From Thermoproteota archaeon (GTDB lineage Archaea > Thermoproteota > Methanomethylicia > Methanomethylicales > Methanomethylicaceae), in the NCBI GenBank assembly GCA_016882195.1, contig VGLU01000008.1, forward strand, positions 1-50,756: a stretch of 50,756 nt of DNA, in the 5' to 3' direction. The notes beneath the pieces are model-generated. The model was given only the letters and a program-made list of their open reading frames with translations. It ran no database searches and was not told where the DNA came from. The number at the start of each line of letters is the position of its first letter. Position 1 is the stretch's first letter. Made by a program: the position numbers and the translations under genes. Below are positions 39,637 to 48,284 of the stretch, in pieces.

Positions 39637-40265
39637 CCCTGATAAAGAAGGGCGCAGAGGCCGAGCTCTACAGAGGAAAGTGGCAGGGCTTCGACGTGAT
39701 CTTCAAGCGGAGGATAAGGAAGCCCTACCGGAACCCTGACCTGGACTCCTACATCAGGACCAGCAGAACCTCCTTGGAGTCGAAGCTAATCTCTGAATCG
39801 AGGCGTCTCGGCGTGCCAACGCCCATCATCTACTTCGTGGATCTGGATAGGACCGAGATAATCATGAGCTACATCCCAGGTCTCCCCCTCAAGAAGATGA
39901 TGCCCACTATGGACGAGACCTCAATCAAGCAGTTCTTCGTCAAGATAGGCAAGATGGTGGGAAGGCTCCATAGAGGTGGCATCGTGCACGGCGACCTCAC
40001 CACATCAAACATGATCGTGAAGGACGGGAGCGTCTTTTTCATAGACTTCGGGCTCGGCGAGTACACGCCGGACCTTGAGGCCCGGGGCGTGGACATACAC
40101 CTCATGCGCCGGACCCTGGAGAGTTCACACCACGAGGTCTCCAAGATCGCATACAACAGCTTCATCAGCGGCTACTCTCGAGTGATGGGTGGTGAGACCG
40201 AGGAGGTGCTACGAAGGGTCAGCGAGATCCGGCGCAGGGGCAGGTACGTTGAGGGTGAAAGGTGA
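39624..40265 (+). CDS. bud32: KEOPS-associated kinase Bud32
   Basis: Minimal atypical protein kinase/ATPase of KEOPS, 213 aa. KKGAEAELYRG is the Gly-poor nucleotide loop, VIFKRRIRKPYRNPDLD the Lys region, VHGDLTTSNMIV the catalytic loop and FIDFGLGEYTPDLEARGVDI the DFG segment. In many archaea Kae1 and Bud32 are fused; here they are separate but overlap, so they are translated together. ATG 39633 is an alternative start. Confidence 0.95.
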   Translation: MAEMTLIKKGAEAELYRGKWQGFDVIFKRRIRKPYRNPDLDSYIRTSRTSLESKLISESRRLGVPTPIIYFVDLDRTEIIMSYIPGLPLKKMMPTMDETSIKQFFVKIGKMVGRLHRGGIVHGDLTTSNMIVKDGSVFFIDFGLGEYTPDLEARGVDIHLMRRTLESSHHEVSKIAYNSFISGYSRVMGGETEEVLRRVSEIRRRGRYVEGER

Positions 40266-40273
40266 TGGGTAGC

Positions 40274-40861
40274 ATGAGCGCGATGAATGAAGTTCTCTTC
40301 GTTACTGGGAACAGTCATAAGGTGAAGGAGGCAAATAGGGTCCTCTCCCTATTCGGGATAACCGTAAAGATGGTAGAGTGCGAGAAGGTCGAGATCCAGT
40401 CCGAATCCCTGACAAGGATAGCCAAGTACGCCGCGTCATTGGCGGCAAAGAGACTCGGAAAACCTGTAATTGTGGAGGACTCTGGGCTCTTCGTTAAGGC
40501 TCTGGAGGGGTTCCCCGGTCCCTTCTCTTCCTACGTCTACAAGACCATAGGCTGCGGGGGCGTGCTCCAGCTGATGTCTGGAATAACTGATAGGCGCGCC
40601 GTCTTCAAGTGCGCGGTTGCCTTCTGTTCCCCCGGATTGCCTCCACTGGCATTCGAGGGCAAGGCCTACGGCAGCATCTCCTCATCCATCAGAGGATCGG
40701 GCGGCTTTGGCTTTGACCCCATATTCATACCAAGGAGTGGAGACGGCAGGACATTTGCAGAGATGCCCCCCGAGGACAAGGACCGCCTCTCACACAGGGG
40801 GGCGGCCTTCAGAGCCTTCGGGGAATGGTACGCCAAATCAGGCAGAGCACTAAACCTTTAA
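40274..40861 (+). CDS. XTP/dITP pyrophosphatase (Ham1/RdgB family)
   Basis: Removes noncanonical purine triphosphates (XTP, dITP) from the nucleotide pool; 195 aa. VLFVTGNSHKVKEANRVL is the family N-terminus; VIVEDSGLFVKALEGFPGPF and GSGGFGFDPIFIP are the substrate-binding signatures, then SHRGAAFRAF. ATG 40274 has GGTGATGG five bases upstream; ATG 40265 and 40283 are also in frame. It follows bud32 closely as in several archaea. Confidence 0.93.
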   Translation: MSAMNEVLFVTGNSHKVKEANRVLSLFGITVKMVECEKVEIQSESLTRIAKYAASLAAKRLGKPVIVEDSGLFVKALEGFPGPFSSYVYKTIGCGGVLQLMSGITDRRAVFKCAVAFCSPGLPPLAFEGKAYGSISSSIRGSGGFGFDPIFIPRSGDGRTFAEMPPEDKDRLSHRGAAFRAFGEWYAKSGRALNL

Positions 40862-40891
40862 TAATGGCTTTTTATTCTATGCTTTGCTCAG

Positions 40892-41350
40892 GTGGGCTCA
40901 TTGAGGAAGAGTAAGATCAAAGGTAAATCTCATTCCATAAGGCCGATTGAGAGCGGAGCGCCCAAGTGGGTAAAGTCCTCTGCGGAGGAGGTGGAGTCCA
41001 TCGTGATGGACGTTGCCAAGAAGGGCGTCCCGCCATCACAGGTAGGTATCCTCCTCAGAGATCAGTACGGCATACCTCTGACGAGGCAACTCACGGGTAA
41101 GAAGCTGGGCAAGGTTCTCTCGGAGAAGGGGCTCGCGCCGGAGCTGCCTGAGGACCTCTTCAACCTCATAAAACATACGGGAGCCATCCGCAGGCACTTG
41201 GAGGAGCACCCAAAAGACATGAACTCAAAGAGGGGCCTTCACCTTCTTGAGTCCAAGATCAACCGCCTCGCAAAGTACTACATCTCGGCGGGCAAACTCC
41301 CGCGCGACTGGAAGTACTCCCCAGAGAAGGCCTCAATCCTGGTCCGATAG
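40892..41350 (+). CDS. rps15: 30S ribosomal protein uS15 (S15)
   Basis: uS15, about 150 aa, archaeal/eukaryotic type with N-terminal extension. [39 protein letters not shown] and [20 protein letters not shown] with the end [20 protein letters not shown] are diagnostic. GTG 40892 and TTG 40901 compete; the second has GGTGGG before it. AT-rich TATA candidates lie at 40857-40877. Confidence 0.95.
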   Translation: MGSLRKSKIKGKSHSIRPIESGAPKWVKSSAEEVESIVMDVAKKGVPPSQVGILLRDQYGIPLTRQLTGKKLGKVLSEKGLAPELPEDLFNLIKHTGAIRRHLEEHPKDMNSKRGLHLLESKINRLAKYYISAGKLPRDWKYSPEKASILVR

Positions 41351-41364
41351 AGGGAACATGCGTC

Positions 41365-42804
41365 TTGTCCCTACCCGGGGGGTCGTTCTCTTCTTTTGAT
41401 GAGAGAGCGAGTAGCATCGCCGAGGTCCTTTTGGCAATCCCTCCTGGCGAGGAGATACTTATCATATCCCACCTCGATGCCGACGGACTATCAGCAGGAA
41501 GCTTAATGCTCCAAGCGTTGCTAAGGTCGGGGGCGTCTCCTCAGTTGAGGATCGTGAAGCAACTTGACGAGGAAGTCGTCAAGGAAGTTTCCCAGTCCAA
41601 GTTACGCTTCATCGTTTTCACTGACATGGGCAGCGGGCAGAAATCCCTTCTCAAGAACATTGGTGACAGAACCCTTGTCGTGGTCGATCATCACCCGCCA
41701 GAGCAGGTGGAGACGGATCTGCTGGAGCTGAACCCGCACCTCTTTGGCTTCGACGGATCCACAGACCTCTCTGCAGCTGGGACTGCCTACCTCTTAGCGG
41801 TCAAGATGAACAAGGCAAACAGATCCTTGATCCCGCTGGCGATAGTTGGCGCCCTTGGCGACGTCCAAGACAAGGGGGAGAGGGGCACGCTGATTGGGAT
41901 AAATACCAGGATAGTCGAGGAGGCCGAGAAGGAGGGCGTACTTATCGTAAAGAAGGGCCTCAAGCTCTACGGGTTTGAGTCCCGACCCTTGGCTCAGTGC
42001 CTCGCCTACACAATGGAGCCTTACCTGCCTGGATTAAGCGGGGACGAGGGCGCATGCTACAAGCTCATCAAGGGTCTAGGCATCGACCCTAGGAAGCCCG
42101 ACGGCAGCTGGAGGTCTCAAGCGGACCTCTCGAGGGAGGAACTTCGGACCATCATAAATGGCGTGATCAAATACCTCATCTCGCAGGGGCTCTCAAGCAG
42201 GGACGCAGAGAGCGTGATCGGCGCCATATACATCTTTACAAAGGAGGCAGCCGATAGCCCGCTCAGGGATGCGCGGGAGTTCTCCTCGTCCATAAATGCG
42301 TGTGGGCGCTTAGGGCGGTACGGTCTCGGCGTCTCCATCTGCTTGGGCGACCGGGATAATGCCCTCGCAGAGTTCAAGGCGGTGCTGCAGGAGTACAGGC
42401 GGACCATCTCGGGCTACCTCAGCTGGCTCCACAATAACAAGGACGCGGTCAAGATCCTGCCACACGTCCAAGCCATCTACGGCGGAACACAGGTGGACGA
42501 GAAGATGATCGGCACCCTGGTATCCATCGCATTCCCATCCAAACCCTTCACCATGGACAGGCCGATAGTGGGGTTCGCCATGTCCTCAGGGGTCATGAAG
42601 GTCTCGGCGAGGGGGACGGCAGACCTCGTCCGCCGCGGCCTCAACTTGGGGAGGGTCATGAAGGAGGCTGCGGAGAGGCTGGGCGGGACCGGGGGAGGGC
42701 ACAACATAGCAGCGGGTGCCCAGATTCCGTTGGGCAAGGAGGATGAATTCCTCTCCCTCGCGGAGAGCCTCATATCCAAGACCATGGTTGGTGTCAAGCT
42801 TTGA
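41365..42804 (+). CDS. DHH-family phosphoesterase, archaeal RecJ-like/GAN
   Basis: DHH/DHHA1 phosphoesterase, 479 aa, of the archaeal RecJ-like group, single-strand exonucleases linked to the replisome (GAN) or RNA processing. Motif I is ISHLDADGLSAG, motif II IVFTDMGSGQ, motif III VVDHHPPEQ and motif IV is in ALGDVQDKGERG. The C-terminal DHHA1 part ends LGGTGGGHNIAAGAQIP. TTG start just after uS15. It commonly sits between uS15 and eS1 in archaea, supporting a role in nucleic-acid metabolism; GAN or RNase cannot be chosen from sequence. Confidence 0.88.
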   Translation: MSLPGGSFSSFDERASSIAEVLLAIPPGEEILIISHLDADGLSAGSLMLQALLRSGASPQLRIVKQLDEEVVKEVSQSKLRFIVFTDMGSGQKSLLKNIGDRTLVVVDHHPPEQVETDLLELNPHLFGFDGSTDLSAAGTAYLLAVKMNKANRSLIPLAIVGALGDVQDKGERGTLIGINTRIVEEAEKEGVLIVKKGLKLYGFESRPLAQCLAYTMEPYLPGLSGDEGACYKLIKGLGIDPRKPDGSWRSQADLSREELRTIINGVIKYLISQGLSSRDAESVIGAIYIFTKEAADSPLRDAREFSSSINACGRLGRYGLGVSICLGDRDNALAEFKAVLQEYRRTISGYLSWLHNNKDAVKILPHVQAIYGGTQVDEKMIGTLVSIAFPSKPFTMDRPIVGFAMSSGVMKVSARGTADLVRRGLNLGRVMKEAAERLGGTGGGHNIAAGAQIPLGKEDEFLSLAESLISKTMVGVKL

Positions 42805-43046
42805 GATCCGAGATAACCATCAAGAGGGACTACGGTTCTCGATCTCTTGCAGGGAAGGTGCTGAGGGCAGTCCAGCCCGACAACAAAGGGGTGCCCGCAG
42901 ACACGTCGATTGAGATGAAGGTCTCAGGCAGCTCCCTCCTCATAAAAATCTCCTCCACAGGAGCGCTGCCGTCCTTCCTGAGGACCGTGGACGACCTCCT
43001 CCTCTGCATTCAGGTTGCGGAGGGCGCGACCAAGGCCGTGCATTAA
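42801..43046 (+). CDS. pcc1: KEOPS subunit Pcc1
   Basis: Small dimeric KEOPS subunit that bridges Kae1 dimers and helps bind tRNA; 81 aa. Recognisable sequence is AVQPDNKGVPADTSIEMKVS (the P-D motif of the family) and the amphipathic helix LPSFLRTVDDLLLCIQVAEG. TTG start overlapping the DHH gene stop by 4 bases. With kae1 and bud32 5 kb upstream it gives three of the KEOPS subunits; Cgi121 was not seen. Confidence 0.85.
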   Translation: MRSEITIKRDYGSRSLAGKVLRAVQPDNKGVPADTSIEMKVSGSSLLIKISSTGALPSFLRTVDDLLLCIQVAEGATKAVH

Positions 43047-43050
43047 AAAG

Positions 43051-43059
43051 CTTATATTG
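43051..43059 (+). promoter_or_regulatory. TATA box upstream of eS1
   Basis: CTTATATTG about 43 bases before the eS1 ATG, just after the pcc1 stop and an A-rich stretch. Predicts a leader of about 17 bases that includes GCGGTGAG as ribosome binding site. Confidence 0.55.
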
Positions 43060-43097
43060 TTGTTCCACTTTTGCTCTTCTGCTATTGCGGTGAGACC

Positions 43098-43727
43098 ATG
43101 TCTGAACAAAAGGCACCAGCTAAACTGAAGGACAAATGGCGCCAGAAGAAATGGTACATGGTAGTGGCGCCCGCTGCCTTCGGCAACGTTGAGCTAGGGA
43201 AGACCCTGTCTGCTGATCCGCAGAAGCTCGTCGGGCGGGTCTTGGAGTCCACACTCTACAACATAACCGAGGACTTCTCACAACTTCATGTTAAGCTCTT
43301 CTTCAGGATAACCAAGGTCGAGGGTGACAAGGCCTATGCCCTCTTCAAGGGTCACGACCTTGCGCGCGACTACCTGAGGAGCTTGGTGAGGAGAGGGAGT
43401 TCAAGGATCGACGGGATATTCCCGATAGTGACGAAGGATGGCTACACCATGAGGGTGGGTGTAATAGCCCTATCAACGGTCCGAACGAAGAGTTCCCAGA
43501 AGCACTCCATCCGGCGCTTGATGGAGGAGGTAATCGGCAAGAAGAGCGGGCAGCTCATGTACGATGAGCTCATCCAGCAGCTGGTTCTGGGGAAGATCGC
43601 ATCAGAGATCTACAACGCGGCAAAGTCGGTGTACCCCCTCAGGAAGATCGAGGTCAGGAAGAGCGAGCTCGTCACGATCGGGGGCACCCAAACCGTTGAG
43701 GAGCCCGCGCCTCCAGCGCCTCAATGA
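43098..43727 (+). CDS. rps3ae: 30S ribosomal protein eS1 (S3Ae)
   Basis: eS1, 209 aa, at the mRNA exit of the 30S subunit. KDKWRQKKWYMVVAPAAFGN, VGRVLESTLYNITEDFSQLH and FKGHDLARDYLRSLVRRGSS are family features. The tail ends in EEPAPPAPQ. ATG 43098 has GGTGAG at 43089-43094. A T-run follows, so it ends its transcript. Confidence 0.95.
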   Translation: MSEQKAPAKLKDKWRQKKWYMVVAPAAFGNVELGKTLSADPQKLVGRVLESTLYNITEDFSQLHVKLFFRITKVEGDKAYALFKGHDLARDYLRSLVRRGSSRIDGIFPIVTKDGYTMRVGVIALSTVRTKSSQKHSIRRLMEEVIGKKSGQLMYDELIQQLVLGKIASEIYNAAKSVYPLRKIEVRKSELVTIGGTQTVEEPAPPAPQ

Positions 43728-43730
43728 AAG

Positions 43731-43741
43731 CATTTTTTACC
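43731..43741 (+). terminator. T-run terminator after eS1
   Basis: CATTTTTTAC just after the eS1 stop, followed by a C/T tract. Six T, no hairpin. Plausible transcript end before the sugar-nucleotide genes. Confidence 0.4.
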
Positions 43742-43778
43742 CCCTCCCTCCCTATTCTCTTATCGGTGAATATCTTTA

Positions 43779-45128
43779 ATGCAGGAGCTCATCAGTAGCT
43801 CTGGCCTGAGGGGCCTCGCCATGAAGGAGTTTTCGCCGGAGCTATGCATGAGGGTCGGTACCGCTCTCTCAGGGATGAATAGAGGCTCATACGTAGTCGG
43901 TCACGACGTCAGACTCTCGTCGCCCCTCCTGGTCCAGTCCCTCATCAACGGACTGAATGCCGGCGGATCCGATGTGCTCTATCTCGGTCTGGCGTCGACT
44001 CCTGCGGTTGCCTTCTACTCAAGGGGTCACAAAGGGGGCGCCGTAATAACGGCCAGCCATAACCCGCCCGAGTACAACGGGCTAAAGATTTTTGATGGCA
44101 GGGGCGCCTCAGTGTCCCAGTTCTTCTACTCCGTTCTGCTCCGCAAACGAGGGGGCGGCCCAGAATATGCGAAATGGGGCTCACTTGGCTCCTCGAGGGC
44201 TGGCGCTGGGCTCCACCAGTACGTCGAGCATATTGCGTCGGCATCCCGGATCAGAAGGAGATGGAAGGTCGGCCTAGACCCCGGCAACGGTACCACCTCT
44301 GTAACGGCCCCCCTTGCCCTGTCCCTGAGCGGCTGTGAGGTCTCCACGATAAACCTGGCTCCTGACGGGACGTTTCCCGGCAGGGGCTCTGAACCCGATG
44401 AGAAGTCCCTCTCCGGTTTATGCGACATGGTTAGGGAAAGACACTTGGACATCGGATTTGGATACGATGGAGACGGGGATCGGTTGGCAATAGTGGACGA
44501 GAGGGGCGTCCCCATACCGCAGGACCTCGCCCTCGCCTTTGCCGCTGGGGAGTCCGTCAAGGAAAGTGGGGGCGGCTCGGTGGTTGTCAACATCGACACA
44601 TCTGCCTTGGTGGATGTTGTCGTGGAATCTGCGGGTGGCAAGGTATACAGGTCAAAGGTGGGCGATCCCTATGTCCTTGGAGAGATTACTAATAGGAGGA
44701 GCATATTTGGAGGGGAGACATGTGGCGCGTGGATACATCCGAGGTACAGCCTATGCCCGGACGGCGTCCTCTCCTCGGTCGTTTTCCTCAACTTTCTTGA
44801 GAGATCGAGGCTCAAGCCCTCTCGGTTGGGCGAGGGGCTACCAAAGTTTTATCTTGTTAGGCGAAAGGTGCCATGCCCCAACAAACTTAAGCTCCCAATC
44901 ATGAAGATCCTGAAAGGGAAGGTCGCCGGGCTCTACCCACGCGCAGAGATCCTCACCATCGATGGCATAAGGGGGGGTCTGCCCGACAGATCTTGGGTTC
45001 TGGTCAGACCATCCGGAACAGAGCCGATCCTGAGGATAACCGCCGAGTCCTCTGAAGCGAAACTTTCCAACAGGCTGGCCGAAGATCTTGCTAATCTGAT
45101 AGAGAAAATAAGGGGGGGTTTAACATGA
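43779..45128 (+). CDS. Phosphoglucosamine/phosphomannomutase family
   Basis: Alpha-D-phosphohexomutase, 449 aa, moving phosphate between the 6 and 1 positions of a hexose (glucosamine, mannose or glucose). The active-site phosphoserine is Ser 93 in TASHNPPEYNG, the metal loop DGDGDR (230-235), the sugar-binding loop FGGETCG and the phosphate loop VRPSGTEP near the C-terminus. Next to a GlmU-like gene (ATGA overlap), so I infer glucosamine-1-phosphate formation, but the sugar is not fixed by sequence. Confidence 0.9.
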   Translation: MQELISSSGLRGLAMKEFSPELCMRVGTALSGMNRGSYVVGHDVRLSSPLLVQSLINGLNAGGSDVLYLGLASTPAVAFYSRGHKGGAVITASHNPPEYNGLKIFDGRGASVSQFFYSVLLRKRGGGPEYAKWGSLGSSRAGAGLHQYVEHIASASRIRRRWKVGLDPGNGTTSVTAPLALSLSGCEVSTINLAPDGTFPGRGSEPDEKSLSGLCDMVRERHLDIGFGYDGDGDRLAIVDERGVPIPQDLALAFAAGESVKESGGGSVVVNIDTSALVDVVVESAGGKVYRSKVGDPYVLGEITNRRSIFGGETCGAWIHPRYSLCPDGVLSSVVFLNFLERSRLKPSRLGEGLPKFYLVRRKVPCPNKLKLPIMKILKGKVAGLYPRAEILTIDGIRGGLPDRSWVLVRPSGTEPILRITAESSEAKLSNRLAEDLANLIEKIRGGLT

Positions 45129-46399
45129 AAGCCATAGTATTTGCGGCAGGAAAGGGCGTAAGGCTGGAACCGCTTACGCTGAACAGACCGAAGCACCTGA
45201 TTCCAGTTGGGGGTGCACCACTTATTGAGCACACATTGCGCTCGATAAAATCCGCCGGTATAGAGGACGTACTGATGGTCGTCCACTACATGAAGGAGGC
45301 AATCGCCTCACACCTAGGGGATGGATCATGCCTCGGCCTGAGCATAGAGTACCTAGATCAGGGCGGCATATTCGGCACCGGAGACGCCTTGAAGCTGGGG
45401 GAGTCCTTCGTGGGTAAGGGGCCATTTCTGGTCGTCTATGGCGACCTTGCCTTCCATCCACGGGTACTGAAGGAGATGGTCTCCTCCTTCAAAAAGGGGT
45501 CCTCTGGTATGATTGCCGGAGTCGATCTTGAGGACGTGAAGGAGTACGGTGTCGTGGAGACAAGGGGAGCCCTCCTCAAAAGGATACTGGAGAAGCCACA
45601 GAGCGGGGGCGCCGGCACAATAAATGGTGGCATCTACGTCCTCACACCCGAGATCTTCGAATTGGCAGCAAAGACGCCGAAGTCCAGCAGGGGTGAGGTC
45701 GAGCTCACCACAACCATCAATATGGCCATAGAGCGCGGCGGAACCTTCGACGTGTACCATATTGGCTCCGATGAGTGGGCGGACGTGGGTCGCCCGTGGA
45801 ACGTCCTAGAAGCGAACAAGGTGCTGTTGGACGCCTACCTGAAGGAGAGCCGGGTGGACGGCCCCCTTGAGGGCAACGTCCACTTACACGGCAACGTCTA
45901 CGTCGAGAAGGGAGCCCAGCTCCTCTCTGGGACGTACATAGAGGGACCCGTGTGGATCTCCTCCGGCTGCAAGGTGGGTCCGAACTCCTACCTTAGATCC
46001 TACACCTACCTCTGCAAGGGGGTGAGGGTAGGCAATGCCTGTGAGATAAAAGGGAGCATTCTCATGGAGAACTCCCACGTGGGCCACCTCTCCTATATCG
46101 GCGACAGCGTGATAGGCGCCAACTGCAACCTGGGGGCTGGGACGATCACCGCGAACCTCAGGTTCGACGAGCTTCCGGTAAAGATGAGCATCAGAGATGA
46201 GGTTGTCAGCAGCGGCAGGAGGAAGCTCGGGGCGTTTCTGGGGGACGACGTGAAGACCGGTATAAACGTGAGCCTGTTCCCGGGCGTGAAGGTCGGTTCA
46301 GGAAGCTGGATCGGGCCACACGTGCCCCTCTCTGAGGACGTGCCTCCACAGACCCTCGTCACTGCCAAGATCGAATTCAGGATGAGTCAAAGGCGGTAA
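45125..46399 (+). CDS. GlmU-like bifunctional sugar-1-phosphate transferase
   Basis: 424 aa with an N-terminal nucleotidyltransferase domain (AAGKGVRLEPLTLNRPKHLI, DLAF for metal binding, INGGIYVLTPEIF) and a C-terminal left-handed beta-helix of hexapeptide repeats (SYLRSYTYLCKGVRVGN, then ANCNLGAGTITANLRFD). Archaeal proteins of this design make UDP-GlcNAc or dTDP-sugars, and some also acetylate amino sugars. Overlaps the mutase gene, so the two reactions are probably successive steps toward UDP-N-acetylglucosamine for glycans. Confidence 0.88.
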   Translation: MKAIVFAAGKGVRLEPLTLNRPKHLIPVGGAPLIEHTLRSIKSAGIEDVLMVVHYMKEAIASHLGDGSCLGLSIEYLDQGGIFGTGDALKLGESFVGKGPFLVVYGDLAFHPRVLKEMVSSFKKGSSGMIAGVDLEDVKEYGVVETRGALLKRILEKPQSGGAGTINGGIYVLTPEIFELAAKTPKSSRGEVELTTTINMAIERGGTFDVYHIGSDEWADVGRPWNVLEANKVLLDAYLKESRVDGPLEGNVHLHGNVYVEKGAQLLSGTYIEGPVWISSGCKVGPNSYLRSYTYLCKGVRVGNACEIKGSILMENSHVGHLSYIGDSVIGANCNLGAGTITANLRFDELPVKMSIRDEVVSSGRRKLGAFLGDDVKTGINVSLFPGVKVGSGSWIGPHVPLSEDVPPQTLVTAKIEFRMSQRR

Positions 46400-46402
46400 T
46401 AG

Positions 46403-47971
46403 ATGCTTGATAACGAGCGAAACGTCGTTGTCAAGGATCACAGAAAGGTAAGGCTGCGATTTGCCCTAGCATACCCGAGCCCGTACGTTGTTGGCATGAG
46501 CAACCTCGCCGTCAGGCTGCTCTATGAATGGATAAACAACCGAGACGACGCCCTCTGTGAGAGGTTCTTCTTCGCGGACTACGGCGGAATGCCCAAGAGC
46601 ATCGAGTCAGGCATGTCCCTGAAGAACTTCGATGTGATGGGTTTCTCGCTTCAGCACGAGATGGACTACCTTCGAATGCTCGATATGATCGCCAGATCCA
46701 GTATCCCTCTGAGGAAGGGCGAACGCACCGGTCCAGTGGTCATCGCTGGGGGTCCCTCCGTGACATCGAACCCACTCCCGCTAGCGCCCTTTGTTGACTT
46801 CTTTGTTATAGGCGAGGTGGAGCCGATCCTAGACCAACTGCTGGGTGCCCTCCATGGCAGGCGAGAGAGAGTGGAAGAGGCGCTGGCATCAATCCCAGGG
46901 GTCTACAGGTACGGCTCAACAGCAGAGAGGATATTTGTTAAGGACCTGAACCTTGCGTACCATTCTCTCAGGCAAGTTCACTCCACGTCCGATGAGGGCT
47001 TCTCCTCCTCCTTCCTGCTCGAGGTGAGCCGCGGCTGCAGCAGGGGCTGCAGGTTCTGCATGGAGTGCTTCCTGTACAGCCCCAAGCGTGAGAGATCCCT
47101 TAAAGCAATAAACAGGATTGTAGAGGAGGGGATCCCTCTAACCGGTGTGAATAAGGTCACCTGCATCAGCTCTGCCTTCTTCGATCACTCCGATCTCACC
47201 GGGATACTCGCCTCCCTAAAAGACCGGGGACTGAGGTTCTCCCTTCCATCCGTAAGGATCTCGGAGGTCAAGGAGGAGTTCATAGAACTGTTGGCCTCCG
47301 GCGGGCAGCGGACTCTGACGCTTGCTCCAGAGACGCCCTCTGAGCGGCTCAGATCTATTATAAACAAGCGTTTCGAGGACGACCAACTCTACGGCACGCT
47401 CGCAAAGGCCAGGGCCGCAGGCATAAGCTCCGTGAAGCTTTACTTCATGCTGGGCATCCCGGGAGAAACCGACTCGGATGTGGCGGAACTAAAAAACATG
47501 CTCTCTAGGATTATATCGGTAGGTTTCAAGCCGAACTCAATTCACATAAGCATCAACCTCATGATCCCGAAGAGCAATACCCCGTTTCAGTGGGCGCCCA
47601 TTATAGCAAAGAAGGACTTTGATCGGCGCTTAACACTCTTCAGAAGGATTTGTTCGGACCTGAGCATTAGGCGTGTAGAGGCGATGGACTACAGGTGGGG
47701 GGTCGTCCAAGCATACCTCTCCACAGCTGGGGTGGAGGCCTCCGAGGTGCTCACCTCCTTGGCTCTGGATCTGGAACGAGGGGGGAGGGGGGATCTCGGC
47801 GCTTGGAGGCGGGTCCTTAGGGTGTTCGGAAGGGAGATCGAGGGCCTTTACGTTCCAAAGAAACTCGAGGATCCGCTGCCTTGGGAATCAATAAAAGGCA
47901 CTGTTCCAAAGTCTATCCTGTGGCACGAGTTCGAGCGGGCAACGGTCGATGCCTATGCGAGGGGTCTCTGA
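46403..47971 (+). CDS. Radical SAM protein with N-terminal B12-binding-like domain
   Basis: 522 aa. The radical SAM cluster motif is SRGCSRGCRFCMECFLYSP (Cys 212, 216, 219). The N-terminal 150 residues resemble a cobalamin-binding Rossmann fold (ALAYPSPYVVGMSNLAVRLL, VDFFVIGEVEPIL), as in MiaB/YgiQ-like and anaerobic cyclase families; the usual DxHxxG is not obvious. RTLTLAPETPSERLR and YFMLGIPGETDSD are radical SAM barrel motifs. Substrate unknown. Four bases after the GlmU-like gene, and its end overlaps the next small gene. Confidence 0.75.
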   Translation: MLDNERNVVVKDHRKVRLRFALAYPSPYVVGMSNLAVRLLYEWINNRDDALCERFFFADYGGMPKSIESGMSLKNFDVMGFSLQHEMDYLRMLDMIARSSIPLRKGERTGPVVIAGGPSVTSNPLPLAPFVDFFVIGEVEPILDQLLGALHGRRERVEEALASIPGVYRYGSTAERIFVKDLNLAYHSLRQVHSTSDEGFSSSFLLEVSRGCSRGCRFCMECFLYSPKRERSLKAINRIVEEGIPLTGVNKVTCISSAFFDHSDLTGILASLKDRGLRFSLPSVRISEVKEEFIELLASGGQRTLTLAPETPSERLRSIINKRFEDDQLYGTLAKARAAGISSVKLYFMLGIPGETDSDVAELKNMLSRIISVGFKPNSIHISINLMIPKSNTPFQWAPIIAKKDFDRRLTLFRRICSDLSIRRVEAMDYRWGVVQAYLSTAGVEASEVLTSLALDLERGGRGDLGAWRRVLRVFGREIEGLYVPKKLEDPLPWESIKGTVPKSILWHEFERATVDAYARGL

Positions 47972-48272
47972 GAAGGAGTTAAAGAAGAACTTTCCCCATC
48001 TCTTGAAGGAGCTGGAAGAGCGCAAGTCGGGCAAGAACAAGCCCCCCAAGATGAAGATCGATAAGGGCCGGGGCTACGACCCCTCCATCCTGGACTTTCT
48101 GAAGCGATGCGATAACGACAGAGAGGCTCTGGAGATCGTGGACTACCTAGAGAGGCGTGGGGAGATAACAAAGGCCTATGCCACCTCCCTGAGGACACGG
48201 ATCAAGGAAGAGGGTGTGAGATCCTTCGGGGAGAAGAGGGCGCCTGGGCATTATTTCAGGGAGTTCGGCTGA
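47949..48272 (+). CDS. Small conserved archaeal protein, possibly DUF2095
   Basis: 107 aa, basic, soluble. It has a charged N-terminus (LKKNFPHLLKELEERKSGKN) and a C-terminal half that reads YDPSILDFLKRCDNDREALE, then IVDYLERRGEITKAYATSLR and VRSFGEKRAPGHYFREFG. I recall this pattern from the archaeal family DUF2095 but cannot check it. Function unknown. It overlaps the radical SAM gene by 23 bases, so they are expressed together. ATG 47955 is a second in-frame start. Confidence 0.6.
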   Translation: MPMRGVSEKELKKNFPHLLKELEERKSGKNKPPKMKIDKGRGYDPSILDFLKRCDNDREALEIVDYLERRGEITKAYATSLRTRIKEEGVRSFGEKRAPGHYFREFG

Positions 48273-48284
48273 TCATTCTGATCA
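48270..48284. terminator. Inverted repeat shared by two convergent stops
   Basis: TGATCA-TTC-TGATCA. The first TGA is the stop of the plus-strand gene and the last TCA is the stop of the minus-strand GTPase. A 6-bp hairpin with a three-base loop forms on either strand and could act as a bidirectional transcript end. No T-run follows on the plus strand. Confidence 0.4.
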
